A DNA stretch of 6,976 nt from Bacteroidota bacterium (GTDB lineage: Bacteria; Bacteroidota; Ignavibacteria; Ignavibacteriales; Ignavibacteriaceae): assembly GCA_021778375.1 (NCBI GenBank), contig JAJYCM010000140.1, positions 1 to 6,976 of the forward strand, given 5' to 3'. The notes below the pieces were generated by a model. The model was not told the DNA's origin, did no database searches, and worked only from the letters and a program-made list of their open reading frames with translations. Below, one piece after another: positions 1 through 6,025 of the stretch (position 1 is its first letter; each line of letters starts with the position of its first letter). A program made the translations under genes and the position numbers.

Positions 1-369
1 TCCCGACTTTTCAATTTCTTTTGTAAGAAGATTATCGTACAAAGTTTGAGTTACAAACTTAGCGCTAAGAAAAACTTCTATGCCGATTTCATTTACTCCG
101 TAATCTGATAATTTATTTACAAGCAACGCGTAATAACTTCTTTTAATTGGCCAGTGACCAAGAGTATTAATATCCGTAGATGAAATATCAATTATCACGA
201 TGTTGGTATCCGGTTGAGCTTGTCCGCGGAAGTGGGTATAAACATTTTCAACGTTGTGGTCAAAAAAAATTCTCACGTTTGGGTAAAGTATTAACAACAA
301 CAATACTGCGCCAGCAAAAGTCCTTTTAATGATACTCTTATTCTTCAGTACTGATTTCAAATTCGGCAT
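1..369 (-). CDS. CHASE2-domain sensor protein, N-terminal part (runs off the left edge)
   Basis: The reading frame is open from ATG at 369 to position 1 (123 codons), so only the N-terminus is seen. Residues 1-16 are basic (MPNLKSVLKNKSIIKR). A hydrophobic helix spans about residues 17-30 (FAGAVLLLLILYP) and would anchor the protein in the inner membrane. Residues 57-101 read IVIIDISSTDINTLGHWP followed by KRSYYALLVNKLSDYGVNEIGIEVFL. This matches the start of CHASE2, an extracytoplasmic sensory domain normally followed by transmembrane helices and a cyclase, kinase, phosphatase or diguanylate-cyclase output; that part is outside the window. The in-frame stop at 390-388 makes 369 the first ATG. 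There is no clear Shine-Dalgarno sequence. The gene lies 32 nt after hslU on the same strand and is probably the last visible operon member. The domain call is by motif recognition and fairly secure; the output is unknown. Confidence 0.8.
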   Translation of the reverse strand, partial: MPNLKSVLKNKSIIKRTFAGAVLLLLILYPNVRIFFDHNVENVYTHFRGQAQPDTNIVIIDISSTDINTLGHWPIKRSYYALLVNKLSDYGVNEIGIEVFLSAKFVTQTLYDNLLTKEIEKSG

Positions 370-373
370 TGTT

Positions 374-401
374 TTTACCAAAAGATATTACTTTTTGTAA
401 A
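374..401 (-). repeat. imperfect inverted repeat filling the hslU-CHASE2 gap
   Basis: Arms 374-384 and 391-401 are 11 nt each and pair at 10 of 11 positions (one mismatch, 379 against 396) around a 6-nt loop (385-390). Read as minus-strand RNA, the stem is UUUAC-A-AAAAG / CUUUU-G-GUAAA. It begins right after the hslU stop codon and ends 4 nt before the CHASE2 ATG. No U-tract follows it on either strand, so it does not look like an intrinsic terminator. It is AU-rich, with only two G-C pairs. A role in mRNA processing or in limiting translation of the downstream gene is speculation. Confidence 0.5.
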
Positions 402-1778
402 CTAAAGAATATACTTACTAAGATCTCTGTCTTTAACAATACTATCTAACTTTTGTTTTACGAACTTAGCATTAACTTTTACTGTAGAAGCCGGTATCTT
501 ATCAGGTACGTTAAACAATATTTCGTCAAGCAGAGTTGTTAAAATTGTATGCAGCCTGCGCGCACCTATATTTTCAACTTGCTCATTTACTTCTGAGGCG
601 ATTCGAGCAATTTCTTTAATTCCGTCTGCGGTGAATTCTAATTTTACTCCCTCTGTTTCAAGCAAAGCGTTGTATTGTTTCAACAAAGCATTTTCCGGGG
701 TTGTTAAAATCTTTACAAAATCTTCTTGAGTAAGGCTTTTCAATTCAACGCGGATAGGGAAGCGACCTTGTAATTCTGGAATCAAATCTGAAGGTTTGGA
801 AATATGAAACGCACCTGAGGCAATGAACAATATGTGATCGGTTTTAACAACACCATATTTTGTGTTGACGTTTGAACCTTCAACAATCGGAAGTAAATCT
901 CGCTGTACGCCTTCTCGCGAAACATCTGGGCCTGATCCTTTTCCACCGCCTGCAACTTTATCAATTTCGTCGATAAATATTATTCCTGAGTTTTCAACCC
1001 TCTCAATAGCCTCCTTTTGAACAGCTTCCATATCAATTAATTTTTGTGCCTCTTCTTGGGCAATTACTTTGCGGGCTTCAAAGATCGCAGTTTTCCTTTT
1101 CTTTTTCTTCTTCGGCATTATATTGCCCATGATTTCCTGAAAATTAATTCCAAGATCATCTATCCCAAAAGGACCGAGAACCTGCATGCCCAAACCGGTT
1201 TGAGTATTAACGTCAAACTCAATTAACTTTTTATCAAGCTCGCCGCTCCTTAATTTTTCTCGCATCCATTCGCGCGTTTTTTTATTTTGTAGAGTCTCAT
1301 TATTACCTTCAGCGTCGGTATTTTCACCTAAATTAGAATTTTTTCTTAATGGCGGTATGAGAATATCTAATATTTTTTCTTCGGCTAATCTTTCCGCTTT
1401 CTCCTGAACTTCCAATGTCATTTCCGATTTTACAAGATTCACGGCATAGTCAACAAGATCGCGAATCATTGATTCAACGTCTCTTCCAACATAGCCAACT
1501 TCCGTAAATTTCGAGGCTTCAACTTTTACGAATGGCGCTTCCGCGAGTTTGGCTAAGCGGCGTGCAATTTCTGTTTTGCCTACTCCGGTCGGACCAATTA
1601 AAATAATATTGTTGGGAAGAATTTCTTCGCGAAGATTTTCAGCTACTTGCTGCCGGCGCCACCTGTTTCTAAGTGCAATTGCGACAGCTCTCTTTGCTTC
1701 TGTTTGACCGATGATATATTTATCAAGTTCATTTACTATCTGTGAAGGTGTAAGTGCATGCATTGATTTATTTTTCAT
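402..1778 (-). CDS. hslU: HslU, ATPase subunit of the HslVU (ClpYQ) protease
   Basis: This 458-residue AAA+ unfoldase is close to the usual HslU length. It forms a hexameric ring that recognises, unfolds and feeds proteins to HslV in the cytoplasm. Visible motifs: Walker A GPTGVGKT (62-69), pore loop GYVGRD (95-100), a variable I-domain from about 111 to 245 that includes a lysine-rich patch PKKKKKRK (222-229), Walker B IIFIDEID (266-273), a sensor-1 region LFIASGAF (317-324), arginine finger in GRFP (338-341) and sensor-2 GARRL (405-409). The C-terminus DLSKYIL is the conserved tail that inserts into HslV and activates it. All key residues are intact. The start at 1778 lies 3 nt after the hslV stop; a second ATG at 1763 (MHALTPSQIV) is a realistic alternative. 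Neither has a good Shine-Dalgarno sequence, which suggests coupling to hslV translation. Confidence 0.97.
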   Translation of the reverse strand: MKNKSMHALTPSQIVNELDKYIIGQTEAKRAVAIALRNRWRRQQVAENLREEILPNNIILIGPTGVGKTEIARRLAKLAEAPFVKVEASKFTEVGYVGRDVESMIRDLVDYAVNLVKSEMTLEVQEKAERLAEEKILDILIPPLRKNSNLGENTDAEGNNETLQNKKTREWMREKLRSGELDKKLIEFDVNTQTGLGMQVLGPFGIDDLGINFQEIMGNIMPKKKKKRKTAIFEARKVIAQEEAQKLIDMEAVQKEAIERVENSGIIFIDEIDKVAGGGKGSGPDVSREGVQRDLLPIVEGSNVNTKYGVVKTDHILFIASGAFHISKPSDLIPELQGRFPIRVELKSLTQEDFVKILTTPENALLKQYNALLETEGVKLEFTADGIKEIARIASEVNEQVENIGARRLHTILTTLLDEILFNVPDKIPASTVKVNAKFVKQKLDSIVKDRDLSKYIL

Positions 1779-1781
1779 TTG

Positions 1782-2324
1782 TTAATCTTTTATTACTTCA
1801 ACATTAATTTTATCGTTTGTGTAGATACAAATTTCCGACGCAGTTTTTAGCGCTTCTGCAACAATTTCTTTTGCTGTAAGGTTGCTATATTTTTTTAACA
1901 TTCTTGCTGCGGCTAAAGCAAACATTCCTCCGGAACCAATCGCTACAATTTGGTCATCCGGTTCTATTACATCCCCGTTGCCAGAAATAATTAGCGCCTT
2001 ACCTTCGGCAACTATTGCAAGCATTGCTTCTAATTTGCGTAAATACTTATCAGATCGCCATTCTTTTGCTAATTCAACTGCAGCACGGTTAACATTTCCG
2101 CGATATTGTCCAAGTTTATCTTCAAATTTTTCGACCAGTGTAAAAGCATCTGCGGTTGCGCCAGCAAACCCGCATAAAACTTTTCCGTTGGATATCTTTC
2201 TTATCTTAACGGCATTATGTTTCATAACTGTGTTGCCAAGCGTAACCTGACCATCACCCCCAATGGCTGACTCCCCGTTATGGACCACTCCGATTATTGT
2301 TGTTGCGTGCATTGTCATTTCCAT
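1782..2324 (-). CDS. hslV: HslV, proteolytic subunit of the HslVU (ClpQ) protease
   Basis: This 180-residue N-terminal-nucleophile threonine peptidase has the proteasome beta-subunit fold and assembles as a dodecamer capped by HslU. The catalytic threonine aligns with Thr8 (HATTIIGV). The protein therefore carries a seven-residue leader, MEMTMHA, that must be removed to expose the nucleophile. With Thr8 as mature residue 1, Asp24 (GGDGQVTLG, 22-30) and Lys40 match the conserved Asp17 and Lys33, and Ser131 in IGSGG matches Ser124. Other family blocks are GFAGATADAFTL (52-63), AAVELAKEWRSD (81-92), SGNGDVIEPDD (114-124) and EICIYTN (164-170). An AAAGGAG Shine-Dalgarno sequence at 2339-2333, 8 nt before ATG 2324, supports that start over the internal ATGs at 2318 and 2312. 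The gene ends 3 nt before hslU, the standard V-U order. Confidence 0.97.
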   Translation of the reverse strand: MEMTMHATTIIGVVHNGESAIGGDGQVTLGNTVMKHNAVKIRKISNGKVLCGFAGATADAFTLVEKFEDKLGQYRGNVNRAAVELAKEWRSDKYLRKLEAMLAIVAEGKALIISGNGDVIEPDDQIVAIGSGGMFALAAARMLKKYSNLTAKEIVAEALKTASEICIYTNDKINVEVIKD

Positions 2325-2332
2325 TTAAGCCG

Positions 2333-2339
2333 CTCCTTT
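2333..2339 (-). promoter_or_regulatory. strong ribosome binding site of hslV
   Basis: Minus-strand AAAGGAG ends 8 nt before the ATG at 2324. It decides the hslV start among three closely spaced in-frame ATGs, because the spacing to the ATG at 2312 would be about 20 nt. It is the clearest Shine-Dalgarno sequence on the minus strand of the window. Confidence 0.7.
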
Positions 2340-2372
2340 TTCAATTTTGACTTTTTGTATCTTAAATTTATT

Positions 2373-2400
2373 ATCATATAATTTTTAATCCAAACTTTAA
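2373..2400 (-). promoter_or_regulatory. possible promoter for hslVU
   Basis: In the 86-nt AT-rich gap ahead of hslV, the minus strand carries TATGAT (2378-2373), a 5/6 match to the -10 consensus. It lies 16 nt after TTAAAG (2400-2395), a poor -35 match. Transcription would start near 2366 and leave a leader of about 42 nt containing the Shine-Dalgarno sequence. In sequence this AT-rich, such matches are common by chance. The gap contains no convincing terminator, so read-through from the rpoN genes is equally possible. Confidence 0.25.
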
Positions 2401-2410
2401 TAGATCAATT

Positions 2411-3085
2411 CTAAAAAACTTGTTTTCTTTTGACATTTTTTACTATGTTGAAAATTTTATTCCTATATAAATATACCGGCACAATTCTCGGAACCTGGTT
2501 CTGATAGTGAATATACATTTGACCGAACATCGCTACCATTTTGGCTTCTTCATAAAAAGAACCTATGTAAAAATAAACAATAATGCAGGCAAGAAAGCTT
2601 GCATAAAACAAATTAATCTCCGGTCTAAAAACTAAAAAGACTATAGAAAAAAAATATACAGGATGCCTGCAATATTTATAAGGTCCTTCAATACGTAAAG
2701 TTAGTTTTTCATCAAGTTCATCAATTCTGTATTGATGATGATACCATCGAAAGATCTGATTTATTCCTAAAAATTCTTTGGAGGAAAAATATTTGAGCGT
2801 CCAAAGTAAACCGGCAAGCCCCAAGAATTCCGGAATTAAAATTATAAAATCAAACGGATACGGCAGATCATAAACAATTAACTCTGGGTGTGGAGCAATC
2901 TTGTATATTACTCCAAATGATATTAATGAGAAGAGAACATATGTTAAACGATAAAATGCTATAAGGCTGCCGAATTTTTTTATTAGAAAGTTCTTTACTC
3001 TATATGAAGCTAAATAGGAATGCATGTAGCCAAAAATTCCGAAGAGCAGAAATACTGCAATAACATCGACGGAATATTTTATCAT
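2411..3085 (-). CDS. integral membrane methyltransferase-like protein (NnrU / isoprenylcysteine methyltransferase fold)
   Basis: This 224-residue polytopic membrane protein has hydrophobic helices at about 5-21, 41-61, 78-98 and 144-174 (the last probably a helical pair). The N-terminus GYMHSYLAS (19-27) with YRLTYVLFS (45-53) resembles the NnrU/MddA group. The C-terminal half carries the ICMT/PEMT-type signature: GPYKYCRHPVY (134-144), then EE (179-180), FGQMYIHY (187-194) and VPRIVP (198-203). In that superfamily these residues bind S-adenosylmethionine. Known members methylate isoprenylcysteine, phospholipids or methanethiol; nothing here fixes the substrate. The ATG overlaps the rpoN TGA by four bases (ATGA), so translation is probably coupled. 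The basic C-terminus (VKRKQVF) is probably cytoplasmic. Family assignment is good; catalytic activity is an inference. Confidence 0.72.
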   Translation of the reverse strand: MIKYSVDVIAVFLLFGIFGYMHSYLASYRVKNFLIKKFGSLIAFYRLTYVLFSLISFGVIYKIAPHPELIVYDLPYPFDFIILIPEFLGLAGLLWTLKYFSSKEFLGINQIFRWYHHQYRIDELDEKLTLRIEGPYKYCRHPVYFFSIVFLVFRPEINLFYASFLACIIVYFYIGSFYEEAKMVAMFGQMYIHYQNQVPRIVPVYLYRNKIFNIVKNVKRKQVF

Positions 3086-4545
3086 AGTTCTCTGCGTAGC
3101 CTTGCAATTGGAATCCTTAACTGTTCCCTGTATTTTGCTACGGTGCGTCTGGCAATATGAATACCTTCGTCATTCAGCATCTCGGCTAATTTATCGTCGC
3201 TGTATGGAAAATTTTTATCTTCCGATAAAATAATTTCTTTCAATCTTTCTTTAATATGCTTGTTTGAAATCTCTTCGCCGGAGTCAGTGCTTAAGCCTTC
3301 ACTGAAAAAATATTTCAGCTCATGAATTCCCATCGGGTTTTGAACATATTTGCCGTTAACCACACGGCTTATTGTAGAAATATCCATGCTAATTTCATCA
3401 GCGATATCTTTGTAAATCATTGGTCGTAAAAACTTTGGACCCTTATCGAAAAATTCATACTGCTTTTCTACAATTGCCTGCATAATTTTCATTAGGGTTT
3501 CACGTCGCTGCTGGATGCATGCGATAAACCATTTTGCTGATTCAAATTTTTCACGCAAAAACTTATAAGTGTTCTTATCCCTTTCCGAAGTTTTCTTGGT
3601 CCTTTTATTTGAGTCGATCATTTCCAGATAAGTTTTGCTTAATGTTACGGAGGGAACGCTGCGGTCGTTCAAAGTGATTATAAAATCATCTTCAACTTTT
3701 TCAATTATAAAATCCGGTGTAATTTGATTCATCTCAACCGATTCTATATTCCCTTCGCCCGGTTTTGGATTTAAGCTTTGAATCAAATCTATTGTGGCTT
3801 TTAATCCTTCGTCAGTCAAATTCATTTTTAATTTTATGGAATCAAAACGCCTCTGTGTAAAATCACGAAAGTGTTTTTCAAGCATTTCTTCAGCAAGATA
3901 TGAATAGTAAGGATCGTGAGAAGAATTTCTTAATTGAACAAGAAGACACTCTTGCAAATTTCTCGACGCTATCCCTACCGGGTCAAATGTTTGAATCCTT
4001 TTAAGCAGTGCTTCAGCAACCTCAGGCTCAATACTCACATGTTCGAACATTTCAAGTTCTTTTAAAATTTCAGGTAAGCTTGTCTTCAAATATCCGTCCG
4101 CGTCCAAATTCCCTATAATTTCCTCGCCTAACATTAACATATTCACATCAAGACTAATCATCCTTAATTGCTCTTGAAGATGTTCGCTAATTGATTCTTT
4201 TGCAGGAGCCAGGGGTTGATAAATTTCATCGTCTTTACTTCTGTTTGAACGATCGCCTTCAAATTCATTATCGTTCATAAAATCTTCTAGCTCGAATTCT
4301 TCATCGGAATTATTTTCATAATCTTCATCAACTTCACTGGTTTCATCGTTCTTATCTTTCTCTTCGGAATCTATTGTAATTTCCATCTCCTCGTCCATCA
4401 CTTCTTCGAGAATTGGATTTAGTTCAAGCTCAGTTTTAATCCTTTGCTCAAGAGCCATGGTATTTAGTTGAAGCAATTTTTGATATTGTATTTGCTGCGG
4501 CGATAATTTCTGTTGCTGCGAAAGTTTTTGACTTAGAGATAACAT
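3082..4545 (-). CDS. rpoN: RNA polymerase sigma-54 factor RpoN
   Basis: This 487-residue protein has a complete sigma-54 architecture. Region I (1-48) is glutamine- and leucine-rich (QKLSQQQKLSPQQIQYQKLL) and contacts the AAA+ activator. Region II (about 47-107) is an unusually acidic linker with 30 Asp/Glu among 61 residues. The core-binding domain follows, with the recognisable FDPVGIASRNLQECLLVQL (187-205). A helix-turn-helix for the -12 element lies around 377-402 (IYKDIADEISMDISTISRVV). The RpoN box ARRTVAKYRE (465-474), which reads the -24 element, is intact. The factor directs polymerase to promoters that open only with enhancer-binding ATPases. It starts 4 nt after the DUF3109 stop, with only a weak GAGTGA upstream, and its TGA overlaps the ATG of the next gene. 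No activator gene is visible in the window. Confidence 0.97.
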   Translation of the reverse strand: MLSLSQKLSQQQKLSPQQIQYQKLLQLNTMALEQRIKTELELNPILEEVMDEEMEITIDSEEKDKNDETSEVDEDYENNSDEEFELEDFMNDNEFEGDRSNRSKDDEIYQPLAPAKESISEHLQEQLRMISLDVNMLMLGEEIIGNLDADGYLKTSLPEILKELEMFEHVSIEPEVAEALLKRIQTFDPVGIASRNLQECLLVQLRNSSHDPYYSYLAEEMLEKHFRDFTQRRFDSIKLKMNLTDEGLKATIDLIQSLNPKPGEGNIESVEMNQITPDFIIEKVEDDFIITLNDRSVPSVTLSKTYLEMIDSNKRTKKTSERDKNTYKFLREKFESAKWFIACIQQRRETLMKIMQAIVEKQYEFFDKGPKFLRPMIYKDIADEISMDISTISRVVNGKYVQNPMGIHELKYFFSEGLSTDSGEEISNKHIKERLKEIILSEDKNFPYSDDKLAEMLNDEGIHIARRTVAKYREQLRIPIARLRREL

Positions 4546-4549
4546 GTTT

Positions 4550-5116
4550 TCACTCGATCGTTTCTTTTAAAATTGAATACCATTTTTTCCCATATAATCT
4601 TATTAATGAATCTTTACAAAAATCTAAAAGTTTGATATTGTTCTTAACACCGTTCTCCAATGCGGGGGCACAATCGCTAAATTTTTCATATCTCAGAACA
4701 TCACCTCCGAATTTAGAAACGCGAATCGGAAATAAATGACATGAAATTGGTTTTCTAAAATCTGTTCCTTCTTCAAAAAAAGCTTTTTCAATACTGCATT
4801 TTGCTATTCCATTATTGTAATATACAAAAATGCAATCTTTGTTGTCGATGCTCCGCGTTAAAAATTCACCTTCTTTGTTTTCAAAAAAACCATCGGTTTC
4901 AATAATTTGAATATTTTTTTTTGGAAGATATTTTTTTGCTTTTGCTAATACATCAACAATTTTTTTTATTTCTTCTTCCAAAAGTGGTGCACCATATTCG
5001 CTTTCCAAAGTGCAGCAAGATCCTTTGCATTTGTCTAAATCGCATGCAAACTTGGTCTCTGCAATCTCTGGGCGAACTAATATATCTTCAATACGAATAA
5101 AATTACTAACAAACAT
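4550..5116 (-). CDS. DUF3109 family cysteine-rich protein
   Basis: This soluble protein is 188 residues long from ATG 5116. It matches the DUF3109 family, widespread in Bacteroidota and relatives and with no established function. Nine cysteines fall at 25, 30, 34, 35, 95, 107, 126, 149 and 167. The signature blocks are CDLDKCKGSCCTLESEYGAP (25-44), DNKDCIFVYYNNGIAKCSIE (91-110), KPISCHLFPIRV (122-133) and RYEKFSDCAPALENG (142-156). This C-x4-C-x3-CC pattern resembles YkgJ-like putative metal-binding proteins, so metal or Fe-S binding is plausible but unproven. The frame can be extended to a GTG at 5170, adding 18 residues. I prefer ATG 5116 because family members begin just before the xxILVxPEIAExKFxCDL segment; neither start has a Shine-Dalgarno sequence. 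The gene lies 4 nt ahead of rpoN and is probably first in the operon. Confidence 0.82.
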   Translation of the reverse strand: MFVSNFIRIEDILVRPEIAETKFACDLDKCKGSCCTLESEYGAPLLEEEIKKIVDVLAKAKKYLPKKNIQIIETDGFFENKEGEFLTRSIDNKDCIFVYYNNGIAKCSIEKAFFEEGTDFRKPISCHLFPIRVSKFGGDVLRYEKFSDCAPALENGVKNNIKLLDFCKDSLIRLYGKKWYSILKETIE

Positions 5117-5248
5117 TGGAATAATTTTTGATGGAAAGATAATAATTTGTTCTTTAATTGAAAAGTCCACAGTTCAGAATTGATAGCTTATTATTCATGA
5201 TTCTTTATTATTTTTGTCCCAGATTATAATAGCAAGGAAGAGGGAAAA
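5117..5248. promoter_or_regulatory. divergent intergenic region with candidate promoters in both directions
   Basis: This is the only divergent gap in the window, so transcription of the minus-strand genes and of the SDR should begin here. On the plus strand there is a perfect TATAAT (5225-5230) without a good -35 and very close to the ATG. There is also TATTTTTG (5209-5216), which fits the Bacteroidota -7 consensus TAnnTTTG and would give a leader of about 25-30 nt. On the minus strand, TTGCTA (5235-5230) and AATAAT (5212-5207) are separated by 17 nt, an acceptable vegetative promoter. If the DUF3109 gene started at GTG 5170, the gap would shrink to 78 nt. No operator-like repeat was seen. 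Confidence 0.35.
5234..5244 (+). promoter_or_regulatory. ribosome binding site of the SDR gene
   Basis: The purine run AAGGAAGAGGG contains two overlapping Shine-Dalgarno-like cores. AAGGA ends 10 nt before the ATG at 5249 and GAGGG ends 4 nt before it. The run supports 5249 as the start of the dehydrogenase gene. Confidence 0.65.
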
Positions 5249-6007
5249 ATGCTGGAACTAAAAAATAAAAATATTCTTATAACGGGTGCTTCAAGCGGAA
5301 TAGGTTTGGAGTTAGCTAAGAAATTTGCTTCGGTAAATTGCAATCTTGCCCTACTTGCCAGAGGAAAAGAAGTTATTGATCAACAAGTAAAAAATTTCAT
5401 AAATTCACAAGCTAAAATATTATCTATCAAATGCGATGTTAGTAAAAAAGATGAAGTTAAGTCAGCTATCAAAGAATTCAAAAACACGTTCGGAAAAGTT
5501 GATGTCTCAATTTTAAATTCCGGAATAAGTATTCCGCAAAAGATAATAAACTTTAAAAGTGATTTAGCAAAGGAAATTTTCGATATCAATGTTATTGGAT
5601 TGTTTAATTTTGCTGAAGAATTAATTCCGGAGATGATAGCAAATAAAAATGGCTGGATTGTAGGCATCTCAAGCTTGGCTGACGGTAGAGGGTTTCCTCA
5701 AAACGGTGCTTACTGTGCGAGCAAAGCAGCCGCATCTATCTTTCTTGAAAGCCTGCGAATTGAATTGAAAAGGTATAACATTAAGGTTATTACCGTTAAA
5801 CCGGGGTTCGTTCGAACCCCGATGACTGACAAAAATAGCTTTAAAATGCCTTTCCTAATGAATGTCGAAAAAGCAGCTGAAATTATTATTAACGGAATAA
5901 AGAATGAAAAAAGGATAATACAGTTTCCTCTCCCAACTTTAATAGGTGCTAAATTATTGAAGATAATCCCTAATTTTCTTTTTGAGCTAATCTCAAAATC
6001 ATATTAG
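5249..6007 (+). CDS. short-chain dehydrogenase/reductase (SDR), classical type
   Basis: This 252-residue Rossmann-fold oxidoreductase has normal SDR length. Visible motifs are the dinucleotide-binding TGASSGIG (12-19), Arg38 at the end of the second strand (LALLARGKE), which favours NADP(H) over NAD(H), CDV (62-64), NSG (90-92, in place of the usual NAG), Asn114, and the catalytic set Ser142, Tyr155 and Lys159 (YCASK). PGFVRTPM (185-192) is the usual post-catalytic motif. The active site is complete, so the enzyme should be active. The substrate is unknown. The C-terminus (about 226-248, FPLPTLIGAKLLKIIPNFLFELI) is hydrophobic and could lie on the membrane or in a lipid-substrate pocket. The gene is transcribed away from the rpoN-hslVU genes, has a good Shine-Dalgarno sequence, and stands alone ahead of an unrelated secreted protein. 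Confidence 0.9.
   Translation: MLELKNKNILITGASSGIGLELAKKFASVNCNLALLARGKEVIDQQVKNFINSQAKILSIKCDVSKKDEVKSAIKEFKNTFGKVDVSILNSGISIPQKIINFKSDLAKEIFDINVIGLFNFAEELIPEMIANKNGWIVGISSLADGRGFPQNGAYCASKAAASIFLESLRIELKRYNIKVITVKPGFVRTPMTDKNSFKMPFLMNVEKAAEIIINGIKNEKRIIQFPLPTLIGAKLLKIIPNFLFELISKSY
5802..5821. repeat. GC-rich inverted repeat inside the SDR gene
   Basis: Arms CGGGGTTCG (5802-5810) and CGAACCCCG (5813-5821) are perfect 9-nt inverse complements separated by TT. They encode the conserved SDR segment PGFVRTP, so protein constraint plus codon choice may explain them. The element stands out because the surrounding gene is strongly AT-rich. Confidence 0.5.
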
Positions 6008-6025
6008 TTACTTTTTATTTTGAGA
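5980..6025 (+). repeat. nested inverted repeats at the SDR 3' end
   Basis: CTCAAAA (5992-5998) can pair with TTTTGAG upstream (5980-5986, 5-nt loop, 7 bp). It can also pair with a second TTTTGAG downstream (6018-6024), where the match extends to 9 bp (5991-5999 with 6017-6025) around a 17-nt loop. The two hairpins exclude each other. The second spans the stop codon and is followed by AAAAATTTT rather than a clean U-tract, so it is at best a weak terminator for the SDR gene. Confidence 0.35.

Larger units (their letters stand above)
1..5116 (-). other. predicted operon: DUF3109 - rpoN - methyltransferase-like - hslV - hslU - CHASE2
   Basis: Six consecutive genes share the minus strand, with spacings of 4 nt, a 4-nt overlap, 86 nt, 3 nt and 32 nt. 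No intrinsic terminator is evident between them. The first three genes almost certainly share a transcript, as do hslV and hslU. Whether the 86-nt gap before hslV divides two transcripts is open. The sequence does not show where the unit ends. Confidence 0.55.

Noticed and set aside
1191..1202. Perfect 12-nt palindrome CAAACCGGTTTG within hslU
   Set aside because: One or two palindromes of this length are expected by chance in a 7-kb sequence, and it lies inside a conserved gene.
782..1226. Two 60-codon frames and, at 1882-2250, a 122-codon frame overlapping hslU and hslV
   Set aside because: hslU and hslV are conserved across their full lengths in these regions; the overlapping frames have no family-like features.
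5380..5667. Reverse-strand open frame of 95 codons inside the SDR gene
   Set aside because: It lies wholly antisense to a gene with complete SDR motifs, has no recognisable domain and no ribosome binding site evidence; treated as a shadow frame.
5802..5821. Resemblance of GGTTCG...CGAACC to a tRNA T-arm
   Set aside because: The loop between the GC stems would be 10 nt rather than 7, there is no acceptor, D-arm or anticodon arm around it, and it encodes a conserved SDR motif.
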